NCBI GenBank assembly: GCA_025677815.1
Contig: JAIXMP010000047.1
Coordinates: forward strand, 214,408 to 278,407
Origin: Phascolomyces articulosus
Lineage: Eukaryota; Mucoromycota; Mucoromycetes; Mucorales; Lichtheimiaceae
DNA: 64,000 bases
Reading direction: 5' to 3'
Numbering within the stretch: position 1 is the first letter of the stretch; each line of letters opens with the position of its first letter. Made by a program: the position numbers and the translations under genes. The notes under the pieces were generated by a model that worked only from the letters and a program-made list of their open reading frames with translations, did not search any database and was not told the DNA's origin. Shown here in pieces: positions 36,424-48,517 of the stretch.

Positions 36424-37885
36424 ATGGAATCTACTACTGCATCTACCGACCAACATCGTCCTATTACTCCAAAGCCCTTTAGAAAGTTAAGCCCTTGGAA
36501 TTTATTTACACATCTTGTGTTTAAGGGTACTGACGAAGAACGCAGAGGTTAGGACGAATATAATTTCGAATCTGTATGACAATGAATGTACTTATTAGTC
36601 TGCTTAGAATGGAGTGCTTTGATTCAGGTTTCGGATCCCATTTCAGGTGCGACTGATAAGGAGATTTCAACGGCATATAAGAAAGTTAAAGAAGATAAAG
36701 CATTGATGGAAAAATTGGATAAAAAGCTAGCAATTATCAACAATCCAGTAGCTCCTACATGCGAGGAAAAGAGGAAAGAAATTATAGAAAAATGGATGAA
36801 GGATATTGTTTCTCGGGTGGACATGATTACAAAATTGTTTGATTTTGATATTACATTGCTAATATCTCCTCAACGTAAAGAGGATTGGCAAGCTGAAGTG
36901 GCTCGAAGTACACCCAGTAAGTTATTTTATGGATTATATATGGAAAAGTTGGATACTAGAACTAGATGAAATATATAGAATCTTCGGATTATTCCATAAG
37001 AAAAATGGGTGGAATTGACGGGTTTGTGAAAGGATGTAAAGGTACGTATGGTTATTGAACACGCTGAAAACCATAAAGTTAGGTAAATATCGCTATATTA
37101 TTATATTCAACGTTATTGTAGAATTCTCGAAAGATTCTATCCTGAGAGATCCAGGTGTGTTTATGGTTATTATATTCATATATTAGAAATAAATATTTGT
37201 GAATTAACTAGTAATTGGGCAATAAATTTTGTTTAAAATTATATCATATTATATTTTACATATCAGATGTCGAGGAGAATGTGAATTCAATGGAGGAGGA
37301 GGGTGGGGATGAAGATGGGAATCTAACATCTTTTGTGGGATACGTGAGGCCCTCACAAAAAAGAAGAGCTTCTGTATCAAATTACTTTAAGAAAGAAATG
37401 CATGAGTACCATAATTATGTGCCTATGCGGTTAAATTGACGTGAGTTCATTTATTGCATGATATCTTGCATTTTTTAGTAGAAGCTGCCAGCCAGAAAAC
37501 CAACTGGACACGGTTTGCTTGGAAGAAATTTAAACGGACGATTGTTGGATGTAAAGATGATGGAAGTGATATCATAAGCTATGTTAATATAACCGACGGT
37601 GTGGAAATTGTGGGCTTTGATTTTAGAGTCGACAATGCAATAGCTGTAAATCCACAGAAACTTAGGAACGACATGTTTCAATAGCTTGAAACAGCAGTTA
37701 ATGACAGCATCGATGTAGCTAATGAACATAAGAAAGTTAGAATTATTAAGATTGCCGACCATGGTTAGTTGAATTAAATTATTTAGACTATACGTTATAG
37801 TTATTAATATGAATACTATATTTATATGTATATAGTGCAAGACGAATCTGCAAGCCCAATTACCAACAATAATAACGATGGATGA
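36424..37885 (+). pseudogene. Multi-exon gene of unknown family, broken
   Basis: ATG at 36424 (MESTTASTDQHRPITP). A 63-base intron (36547-36609, GTTAGG...TTAG) joins it in frame to EWSALIQVSDPISGATDKE and a Lys/Glu-rich helical region. The frame slips near 36968, then resumes with MGGIDGFVKGCK, a small exon (EFSKDSILRDP), and an acidic segment ending at TGA 37437. The last part (KTNWTRFAWKKFKRTIVG...) has a TAG at 37682-37684 and ends at TGA 37883-37885. The pattern of clean splice sites with few disabling changes suggests recent death. The family is not recognised. It is convergent with the gene relic at 38513-40988. Confidence 0.5.
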
Positions 37886-38512
37886 TGATTACGTTTAATA
37901 AATTAAAAATGTTTTTTTTTCAATTATAATTAAATCATTATAGAAATAAGTTATTGGTATATATCTAATATTGGGAACAAAGGGGTGAAGCCATAATATA
38001 TAGTATTATTCAGACAGTTCTGCATGAGGATACTTGCTTATTTCACTGAATAACAATGTGAAGCTACAATGACAATGATAATAGCAATACATAGTATTAG
38101 CAGAAATTATCAAAACTAAATTAATTAATACAGACATCGGTGCATATCAGATAGGCTGTTCAAGCATATATAGGCTTATATAGGCCAGCATAGGCCGCAA
38201 ATTCTGGATAGGAGACTCATATTAGTGATCTAGGTAAACATATGCCATACTTGTCTATATAGGCTACTTAATAGAGCTATATTGAGCTATATAGTTAGAC
38301 ATTGTTTATAAGGATAGACTAGCGAAAACACATAGTAACGGACACCATACAATACATAATTTCAAAAAATATGGTTATTTTTTAACGGCCATTATAAAGT
38401 GTTTACTTTATTGACTATTATTAGGCTGGTATATATTTTGAAGAAATATGAAAAGTCTAAAGGAATTACTAATGCACAATACTAATCTACGTCATTATCC
38501 TGTGCTCCTTGT
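37886..38512. other. Gene-free spacer with TATATAGGC-like word repeats
   Basis: Between 38140 and 38300 words such as TATATAGGC and its relatives (ATAGGCC, TCTAGGT, CTATATTGAG) recur in both orientations. Similar word clusters occur at 51540-51740. Such clusters are typical of subterminal regions of CACTA-like elements. Confidence 0.4.
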
Positions 38513-40476
38513 TTACATATCGTCATTGTCATCGTCCTTTATACCAGCCATGCTTTCGACTGAAAATCGTGTTTGTTGAAGACCATGGCAGCGTAGTCGT
38601 GAAAATATCATTTCATTCACTTCATCCCAACAGATTGTTCTTCCTATCTTCGAGTTGCTATTAATGATGTCTTTGTAGGTATCATGGTATCTTGATCCGC
38701 GACTAAAATTCTTTCCAATTTCCTCCTTTGTGAGTTCATGGTCACACAGTTTTGAAAGGCGATACATGATCTATAATAAACGTTTATAACAACAATATTT
38801 AAGTAAATAAGCAATAGATACGGATTGTATACATAAACACTCGTATAAATATATATTATATTTATGATTGAAAATATAAAAGCCATACAGCAGAGTGAAC
38901 CAAGGCCATTACAGGCCGGGGTATTGGATCCGGAATGTTTTCAAGACGTGGGCCTGTATTACTACTGGTGTTGATAAGTGTGAATCTGACGCAATCACCT
39001 AAACAGGTATTTTCAAGGAAAGCTCCTGACGAACGATAGTTCTTTCGCGAAAATCTTGAATCAAATATTGATAAGTCACACAACGACCATAAACATATTT
39101 ATGGCTATTACATTTACTATTTATTAATTCTTACCTGGCATCAGTAACTAGATATCGGTATTTTTCCTTATCATCGTAAGCGCTCTCACCAGGCATATCT
39201 CTAACAGGCCATTGATATTTAGAAGTAATCCATGTTTCAATTTGTTTATGGAATGTAGTTCGACGTTTATTGATGCAATCAACATACTAGTAACAAAAAG
39301 GTTCCCACTAAATTAATTATAATAATTATGAAGTGCTGTGTATACTACTCACAAAAATCACAACCGGATTTATACCTTCTCAACCAATAAAGTGGAACAA
39401 GTATAAGTCACGTTATCATCATCTTTTTTACCATTAATCCTTTTCAAAACATCTAAGGTTACAATTCTTGCACTAGATCCGGATGGAAAGGCATCTCGAA
39501 TATAGGCATCAATGCTTGCCAATCTTGCGAATTCCTTATCACCATCGGCCACATTTTCGCAAGATAAATCAACCCTAATATACCGCAATTAATCAAGGAA
39601 ATAAGCAAAATTAATATCAATTTTAGTCAAAAATTAATATGTTATACCTACGGTCCTTGATTTTTTTGTACTTGTTGGGTGACAACTGTATGATTACTTG
39701 TTCAAATATTATTACTAGTAGTGGGTAAAAATATATAACATTTCATAGAAATTTAGCCACTTACCTATTGCCCTTATCTCCATCGTATGCTGCTATATAT
39801 ATTTGTAAAATTTTCAAATTAATAACAAAACAGTATTTAACTTCTAATATAATTGTAGTCTACACAGATGGCAATTCACTGAAGATACTTACCCATCATT
39901 TCATTAGAATCGATGCTTAAGTTGCTGGGTCTCCTTTTTCTGTATCTGAGGTACTCATCCATATCATGTATTCCATAACCTTTTTATTCTAGCAATTCAT
40001 ATAATGTATCAATAGCTGTTACTATTTGTTGACATATAGCATTAGTAGCTTGGTCACGTTATGATTGTAAGTATATGTTAGTACTTGCATGGATAATCAC
40101 CGAAAGATAATGATTCAACTAATAAATCACCATTAAAATAATACATAATGTATGAGAAATTTTTTTAAAAAAACATAACGCATATAATATATACTGACTA
40201 TGACGGCCTTGCTTGAAAATTTGCTCATCTCCTATGTATCATATCAATATTTTGCGTTAAACATCAACTTGTTGACATTTGTATTATTGTCATTCATCTC
40301 TAAGAGCCCATTACCCTCTACTGACCTGAATCTTCGTGATCTTCACCCTCTTCACTGTCATAATTACTCAAATCATCACCAAATACATCATGCTCGGGTG
40401 TATGTTTATCGCGGCCATTCCAAATTCTTTTCAAAATAAAAATATTTTGCGATTAATTTGATCAACATTCAAGGCG

Positions 40477-40507
<31 letters not shown>

Positions 40508-40988
40508 ATATATATGTTTGAAATATATATTTAATTATTAGTACCGTACCATTATTTTCAGGTCCATCATCGTCTATTCCATTGTTATGCTATTATTGTT
40601 ACTCCATGTCAATTATATATTTTCTTACACAATTTTTACTAAAAAATATTATGAGTACCTTGATTAATGACATTTTTGCTGACTTTCGATAATTTCATGA
40701 AATCGTGATTATTAGTAGCTATACAGAAAATATTATTAAGCAAAATGCATGGCCACAAAATATATATAAGTAATAACTGAAAAACCTTCTTGTAATGAAG
40801 AATCGTTTCGCTTAGGACGTTTATTGGAATGATCTAAAAAAAAGTAATGCTTATAATGAATGTCCATTGATTACAGTATGTTAAAAAAGGAAAAGTAAAA
40901 AGAAATTATAATTACTCGTCTCTGATGTTGATTGCAGTGATCTTTTTTCAACTTGTTCACCTTTATTGGATCTGGTTTTGGGTGGCAT
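38513..40988 (-). pseudogene. Many-exon companion gene divergent from the Plavaka transposase
   Basis: ATG at 40988 (MPPKTRSNKGEQVEKRSLQS) starts only 171 bases from the divergent transposase ATG at 41160. A chain of small exons follows with good splice sites: NHSNKRPKRNDSSLQE, ATNNHDFMKLSKVSKNVIN, an acidic exon, and one with DEYLRYRKRRPSNLSI. Later exons carry VDLSCENVADGDKEFARLAS and LVTDA, and the last ends DDDNDDM at 38513. At least two TAA codons (near 40002 and 40060) interrupt it where CAA would fit. The first exons are basic, like a nuclear protein. It is probably an accessory gene of the same element as the transposase. No domain is recognised. Confidence 0.45.
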
Positions 40989-42943
40989 TATTTTATTAAA
41001 AAAATTCTTAGATTCTAAGTGAAGGAAGAGGGAGAACAGTTGAGTTCATGCAGAAGTGCAAAAAGAAGAGTGCTGCGCATACTAAAATAGGAAAATCTGC
41101 AGAACCTTATTCTAATTAGTTAAAAAAAAATATGTGCTCCTTGTTCTTTCCTCACCATTATGAATCCACCTCCTCACCAATGTCCTTTTGCTTCATGTAG
41201 ATGCAAATTTAAAAATGATTTTGCATTAGGGCAACACATTAATGCTGCTCATTGAGATACTATTCTTCCACTGACTGCATTTGACAATGAAGATCAATCT
41301 CAGTCAGCCCCTTTAAGCACTTTGGATGAAGTCGTCAATTATGTAAGAAATTATATATAATATTATAACAGTATGCTCCCTAATAAATATTAACCAATAT
41401 ATACAGGACTATGATTGCTACGATTATGATGCAGATAACTAAGAAGAAAACTCATCTACTCCTGATTTTGAAGCGGTTATGGATGACCCAAATGCTTTGA
41501 CAGCTAGTAAATATCTGACAATAAAATTAGTGAACAAAATATCTGAATTCAGCTCGATTAGATGGGAGTTCTTATATTTTATTCTTTATTTTCTATAGTT
41601 TCAACTAGTATTCGAGTTTCTGCTGTCGAAAGCAACTATATACATGCACCCCAGTTAAAGCTTACTGCCGAAGGAGTCGAATTCGCACAGATAGCACTGG
41701 AATCTGGCATGTCTAAAGCACACTATCAAATGTAACTGAGGAATAATTTGTTCATTGGTTAATATTTGTTTCAACAGAGTGGATCTAATGCTGTTGTTGG
41801 AATTGATGTGTAGAATGATTAGAAATACCCAAAAGATAGCAGACCGAGTCTATGATATAGGCAAGCGAGTAGAGATAACCACCAAAACACTAGATAGCTT
41901 ATTTTATCAGATTGATAAAAGCAAGAGTGACACGTTGCTGGTTGGTATAACATTATATATATTTATATAACTTTTTTCATGAGACATTATATAAATACCA
42001 AAAGTACTAAATGATGTATACTGTATGTAGAAATTTGAGACTACTGCCATTGATGTGGCAGATGTATTATCAAGGGCTAGATTCAGCAATGAGATAGCAA
42101 ATGATTTCAAGCGAGCTTTCCCACAACTCAAACTGGTCTACAGAAATGTATATCAGTTGTGTCAATATCTCTTTGCATATAAAGAGTATTGGAAGGATAC
42201 AAAACTATGATCAGAAGTGTTAATGAGAGGAACAGAACGCGTATACCAGGATATCAATACTGGAAAATAGTGGGAAGAATTAGAGGTAAATATACTGATT
42301 ATTTTAAAAAAAGCAAATTAATGATGCTGTTTCAAATTATGAGTATACATTATCACATTAATTATATCTTATTAACTATCCACTCCTTCATATATTTTTT
42401 AATAAAAGAAAAAGATTCCAGTCAGTGCTATAGTGCTTGGATTAGTTTTAGCATTAGATGAAACATTAGTCTCTGGAAATACCCATCATAAGGCATACCC
42501 TTTGTATTGTAAACTAGCAAATATACCTAGTGCTATCAGGAACAAATCAAGTTCAAAAATGAGCTGTGTGCTGGCTTATTTTCCCGTTCTACATGCTCCA
42601 AAAGATGGAAAAACAAGAACTTGGTGGGCTGGAGCTAAGAATGCTATTTTACATCATTGCTTGCATCTCATACTGAAACCATTTTCCAACTGACCACCCT
42701 ACAGGCGTATAATTTTTAATATTGGCATGAAGTATTTGTTAGCATACTAATTTACTTTATTTTTTTATAGCACAATTGAAATTCAGGGTTTATATGATAA
42801 AATGTACAGATGTGAACCAGCCCTCACAGCTTATGTTGCTGACCTTCCAGAACAGTATATATTTATAAATTGTTTATTTAATTATAGAAAAACCCTATCT
42901 AATACTCTAAAAAACATGTTAAACTAATGTAGGAGGCTGATGG

Positions 42944-42959
42944 CACCTTGGAAAAAAAA
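42944..42959 (+). repeat. Left TIR of the nested CACTA element
   Basis: CACCTTGGAAAAAAAA, preceded by TGG. Its inverted partner is at 48502-48517. Confidence 0.85.
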
Positions 42960-43179
42960 TATCCAAGAAATATATAAAAAGTATACAAATATACAATATA
43001 TGTTTGGTACCTCTGGTTTATAAAACCTGAATATTTTTAACAATGTCTGAATATACCTTTGAATATAGTTTTGAATATAGATAAAGAACTCACATCGTAT
43101 GTTATATTGTATATTGTTTCGAATACGTCAGTACGAAATGTTACTGGTCAATCGTTGTAAAAGCTGACGACGTTATTGG

Positions 43180-43623
43180 TGTGGAATTTGGTAGGTTTTT
43201 ATATCAGAAAATAGAAAATGGACGGTATGAATCCTTTGAGACTTTTCTTAAAGGTTTATTATGCGAGTTCCAAATGGAAATAAAAAGTTGATTAAAGGGT
43301 TTTTACAATTACTTTCACAATGGCTTATTTATACTTTTTCTATTCTATGATAGATGAGGGCTTAGTGGATTATTATGTATTATGTATAATGGATTTGGGT
43401 CCTTCTTGTATAATTATTTCTTTTATGAGAATGATAGTAATATGGGATCTATAGGATCAAGTGCAAGAATATGGCGCACCCTTTGATCCTTTCTTTTAGA
43501 TTTTTTTGTGTAGTACATCGTTATGCGATTTGACTTAATTTCCTTTTTAAAATTCAAGGATTTAGGTTTCCTTATTTAGACATGTTCTTTGGGCTGAGCC
43601 CTTATATGATATATGTTTTATCA
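43180..43623 (+). repeat. LTR (family 3), degenerate copy
   Basis: Begins TGTGGAATTTGG and ends TTTTATCA. It is an inverted, diverged relative of 56979-57451: shared blocks include CCTTTGAGACTTT, GGCTTATTTATACTTTTTCT, TAGTACATCGTTATG and GGTTTCCTTATTT. No clear target duplication is seen. It lies in the 5' part of the nested CACTA element and must have been inserted there. Confidence 0.65.
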
Positions 43624-43867
43624 TGGAGTTATTTTATTATATAGAATATGACAATTGGTACAGACCATAACTAAAATGAGTAACGCTGACATGTAATATG
43701 ATAATACCACTGAAACCAGGACATCATTGGTGGAAAACAAAAGAAGAATATATATAGAAATAAAAAAAAACGTTTGTTTTATTATAAAGAAATATATTAT
43801 CAATTTTTAAATGTTTTTATAATCTAGCTATTAATCAACATGACTGCTGGCTTGGTAGTATTGTTTT

Positions 43868-45152
43868 CTAACGTCTGGTGGAACATCTCAAAGTAGAAGC
43901 ACTACCCTCGCGACCACGAACACCACGAGTACCACGAGTACCACGAACACCACAAACACCACGAGCACCACTGTGACCACCATGATTACGACCATGATTA
44001 CCAGCAACAACTTCATTTTTGGATATTTCATTGACATCTATTATATAGTTAAAAGTAGCAGCATATTATATATCAATATAATTAAATTTTACATATACGT
44101 ATTTATATAAAAGATGATAAAAAAAGGAACTGCATTTCTACTAGTATACCTTCTTCAGTTATAACAGGAGCATCTTCAGCATCTGTCAAGATAGCATCCA
44201 TAACAAATCCTTCATAGACAACTTGTTCATCACTGTCTCCATTTGGATCGTAAGAAACAGTAGTGGCACTATCGTTAATGAGTAGTTTATTAGTATGGAG
44301 TACCACTAAAATCCTTCTAAGTTAAACTACAAAAAATGTCACCTTTGATTTCCATTATCCATTGCTGGATCTTGAAAGGAACCCTCTTCTTGCTGGGGTT
44401 GATGAAATGTTTCTATATGGTAGAAGAAAACTATGTTATTAATAAGTATATGAAAGTAGCTTGGCTATAAAAAGATGAAATATTTGAACATATACCTTGC
44501 CCTTCTTGACGAATGCGCATCTTATTCCAAGCTCTAACCATAATAAGGCGTGCACCCCAGTAGCCAGCACAGGCTCTAAGAGGAAACATGGCAGTAGTAT
44601 GCTGCTCCAACATATCAATCGCCTCATGTTTTTGTCTAGCTGTGAGACTTGACCAAGGGTAATTCGTTGGAAGATTGGCTACTGTACGAAGTGCTTGTGC
44701 AATTCTTACAGCTAGAGGACGTACGTTTCTTTTAAAAGTAGTTGTGTAGCTTGGATCCTAAGCGGCACCTAAGACAGCATGACCAAGTACATCATATAAA
44801 GCCCAGGAGAATTGATGTAGATGGCCGTGGTGATCAACAGGATGGCTTACTATTCTTTCCAATAGCATGTTTGCAAATGGATTATTTGCCTGAATTGGAG
44901 GGGAGACATAGATTTGTTCCAAATGCAGCCTGGTAGTGGATTCTTAAGATATCTGTTGTTCGATGCGATGGGAAACTAAACGGACTGATCTTCAATATTA
45001 GCTAATGTATTTGTCAAATTATGAATGGAATTTTCCAGATGATCAAAAGATACTCAGGTAGAGTTGCTTTCACAGTTAACTTGGTCACAGATTTTGGTGG
45101 TTATAGAGGTGATTTGAGCAAAAAGTCTGAAGGATTCAAGCTCGTTTGACAT
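43868..45152 (-). pseudogene. Companion gene of the nested CACTA element, RG-rich C-terminus
   Basis: ATG at 45152 (MSNELESFRLFAQITSITTK), divergent from the transposase. It is broken by TGA near 45067, further stops and a frameshift around 44900-45000, and TAG near 44757. The best-preserved part reads RNVRPLAVRIAQALRTV, then QKHEAIDMLEQH, then AWNKMRIRQEGQ. A Gln-rich exon and an acidic exon (44306-44150) follow. The last exon has repeated Arg-Gly pairs (RGVRGTRGTRGVRGREGS) to TAG 43868. RG repeats often mean RNA or single-strand binding. By position it may be the second protein of a two-gene CACTA element; the function is unknown. Confidence 0.5.
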
Positions 45153-45433
45153 GGTTTTGGGTTTTAGGCAATAAAAAAATGGAAGGGGAGGGAAGAAAGG
45201 GTGTTTTTTTCTGAATTTGAGATGGGTGCCTAGGATACTAGTATTTTATTCACAATGGCGTTTCATGGCAGTGTTACACAAGTAAAGTATAGAATTGCTT
45301 CCGAACCTACAGGACATTTACAAATATGGAATAAGAACAACAATATCCATTGATATGAACTATAGAAAGAGAAATAATAATAAAAATGATAATTAATAAA
45401 TCCTTTCTTAAAACAACACATCTCTTAAGATGC

Positions 45434-48370
45434 CAAAAGAAAGCAAACATATTATTGTATACATTGTGGAAAATATATTTCGATTGATCACGAGCCTGAA
45501 GATGATCATTTGGAGAGATGCATCGATAAGAGACTTGAGCCTTCAATGTCAACAACGTCATTAAATTGGGGCTCAAGCCTTTTTATACCAAATACTAGCA
45601 GCGTAAGATTCGATTGTAAAAAACTCTTCGTTTATTTTCATGGTTTATTTGTCATATTGTATACTGAATTAATGAGCTTATTTATAATGCTTTTTTAAAA
45701 CAGCCCAATAATACTTTGCATGTAGATCATACTATGGAAATTGAAGCTACTGACTTCGCTCCTTCAGTGGGACATAATGGCGAACAAAATTCTTCTATTA
45801 CCAACGATTCATATGTACCCGACACCTCACTATACAATTACTATGACGATCAATTTCTCAGCAGCAATACCTTAGAATTCGACGATGAAGAAATAGGTGG
45901 AGAAATGGATGTAGCTGATGAACAAGTCCTTATGTTTTTCCACAATAATTTGTCAACACAATTGTCCAACAATCAATCAACGCTTCCAACAAGCCTTTTT
46001 ACTATATCTATACTAAACCATGTACCTTAACTATCTTCTTATAGATCCACCACATCTTCAACCTCATCATCCAACGATAATACAAACCAGATACCATATT
46101 TTAATTTCAATACAATTAACTCAGCTTATTTGGGCGAAAAGCATCTTCAAACCAGTGTTGAGCTTTATGTGATGTTCGTCGAATTCGGTGCTTCTAGAGA
46201 ACTTTTTAAACACATGGTTAGCTGCATCAATAATTATATTGAAGGAAAACTACCCCCACTCCTTAGCTATCAAAGTTCAAGAAATCATCTTCATGAATCC
46301 TTTCCTATCAAACCTGTAATCTACCCTGTCTGTCCTCAAGGATGCAAGATGTATTTACCTGACGATACCAGTACCTAATGTGTACATTGCAAAACAGCAA
46401 GATATAAAGAAAACTCGACAGTAACTCCAGCTAAAACAATGCAGCAACTTCCGCTAAAAGACCAACTTGCATTGATGGTTTCTGATAAGACAACTCGTGA
46501 TAAATTACAATATAGAGCACATCGTACCCATGAAAATGGTGTAATGACTGATATTTTCGATGGTGATGTATACCAACGCAATGTAAAGCACCTCTTTGAT
46601 AATGAATTAGTAATTGCTTTGGGTTTATATACCGACGACTTTGATCCGTTCCATAGAGGCAAACATTCAATGTCCATTATCCACTTTACATTACTCAACC
46701 TTCCTCTAGAAGAACGCATAGAAATCGACAACATGCTTCAGACGGCAGTGCTCCCAGGTCCAAATAAGTTCCAAGATACTACTTTTTTTAGACCATTGCT
46801 AGATGATCTCGAGCAGCTTAGTAAACATGGTATTATAGTTGAAACAGAAACTGGCCCATTATGAATTCGCGCTCACCTTCTCTTTGTTGGAGGTGACATT
46901 TTGGCAGCAGCAAAAATGGCGGGACATAGTTCTCACAATCATTATCATGGGTGTAGATTTTGTTTGATTCGAGGTAAATACATGTTGAATCAGATGACGT
47001 TTCCTCCAAAAAAACCAGTAGCAGCAATCTGTAAAATCGAATCATTTAAAGATGATGACAAAGACAAGAACAGGAATACAGGACAAGTTCATGCATCCCC
47101 TTTCTCATCCTTACCTACTTTCCATAGTGCTACATTTTTCCCTAGTGATTTGATGCATATGTTGGCAGGGATAGGAAAGCAAATTTGGCATATGATTTCT
47201 GGTGATTTTGGTAAAGAAGAAGGACATCTGTTATATCTCGCACCTTGTACATGCCAAGAAATTGGTGATTTGATTGTAAATTCCTATACATTGTCTACAA
47301 ACTTTTCTAGTAATTGTGGTAATATTGACACACACAGTAGTTTTTATCGATCGATTGATTGGATTCATTTTACATTGTATTTGTTATCATCTATACTGTT
47401 GGAATATTATTCTGATCAAAGGACATGCGATGCATTGATTCTGTTAGCAAAAATTTTCAAGTATATATGTAGTCATGAAATATGTAAAGATGACATCCAT
47501 GACATTAAAGATGCAGTGGGAAAGTGGAATAACTGGCTGCTGGATCAAGTCAATAATAAACGACTCCCTGGTTCAGTTTTTACGATTAACCAACATTATT
47601 TGATGCATGTATACAAGTTAATTGAATGTCTTGGGCCTATGCCTCATTTTGCTGCTTTCTGTATAGAAAGAGCGATTGGTAATATAAAAAAAAAGGATAC
47701 ATTCAACACGAGATGCTGGGGCTAACTCGGGTAACGTGGTGGTGGAAATAGCAGCTGTACGAAGAAGAAATAGAATTAAAGAGCCAGTCACCATCAACAA
47801 AAAAATAATTGTTATCTCAGAAGATCCTAATAGTCCCTAAATATGGGGTCCATTTTCAAAAAAAAATGCTAGAGACATGAAGTGTTCCAATCAGCTCAAG
47901 AATTTTTAGAGAATTCATGAAAAAACATACAACATCACAATAGACAAACACGAGATTCTGGAACATGGTCGCAGACTTTGGAAGGATAGATCTGTATATG
48001 GAGGCAACAATCTACATTGCTTTGTCAGGATTATTACTGAAGTTAATGTTGATAGGAGCTGGAGTTCAAGAATCAAGATAGAAAAGCAACAATATTTTGG
48101 ATTTATTTATGGTTTTTTTGTTCATGAATACAAAGGCTCCCAAAGATGCTTGCTGTTGTCGATGTATCAGTGCTTGTTTCAAATGATAGTTTATAGCCAT
48201 ATAAGACCAAATCTGCCCAAATTAAACGTTATGTTGTTGAAGTTACTAATATAGTTGGATTTGCTGGTCGTGTTGCAGCAAAATCTAGTCGTGAATACAT
48301 TTTCTGGTCCCAAACAAGCACTTGCAAAAAAGAACCACCTATTGATTATGATTTAACTTACCTGTTTTAA
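45434..48370 (+). pseudogene. Tnp2-type (CACTA/EnSpm) transposase, broken
   Basis: The N-terminal exon has a zinc-finger-like YYCIHCGKYISIDHEPEDDH...C. After an intron at about 45603-45704 comes an acidic region. Then follows the transposase core: DVYQRNVKHLFDNELVIALG with YTDDFDPFHRG, NLPLEERIEIDN, a LFVGGDILAAAK strand, and a HNHYHGCRFCLIRG finger. A LMHMLAGIGKQIWHM helix and a C-terminal region to about 48370 complete it. These match the domain order of Tnp2 transposases, with metal-binding Asp in YTDDFDPF and GGDI. Stops at TAA 46376 and TGA 46862, and more stops and frame slips after 47720, inactivate it. The frame otherwise stays open for hundreds of codons, so decay is moderate. Confidence 0.75.
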
Positions 48371-48501
48371 AAATTTTATAAAAATATATTTTTAAAATAA
48401 AATCTGCATACATGCACATAATATTAAATATATTTACCATTATATATACTTCCAGAATATTTTTTGGATACAAAATTGAAGATGTGAATAATTTTCGGAC
48501 T

Positions 48502-48517
48502 TTTTTTTTCCAAGGTG
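48502..48517 (-). repeat. Right TIR of the nested CACTA element
   Basis: TTTTTTTTCCAAGGTG, followed by TGG. It is the exact reverse complement of 42944-42959. Confidence 0.85.

Larger units (their letters stand above)
42944..48517. mobile_element. Complete 5.57-kb CACTA-type element nested in the Plavaka gene
   Basis: It begins CACCTTGGAAAAAAAA and ends with the exact reverse complement, giving 16-bp perfect TIRs with imperfect extension to about 30 bp. It is flanked by TGG on both sides (42941-42943 and 48518-48520), the 3-bp duplication usual for CACTA elements. Removing the element plus one TGG joins the Plavaka frame exactly. Contents: an LTR fragment (43180-43623), a minus-strand companion gene (43868-45152) and a plus-strand Tnp2-type transposase (45434-48370). 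Both genes carry stops, so the element is no longer autonomous. Confidence 0.85.

Noticed and set aside
43910..44010. CRISPR-like array from the repeated ACCACGAGTACC words
   Set aside because: The words are contiguous codons for Arg-Gly-Thr/Val on the minus strand, without spacers, in a eukaryotic element.
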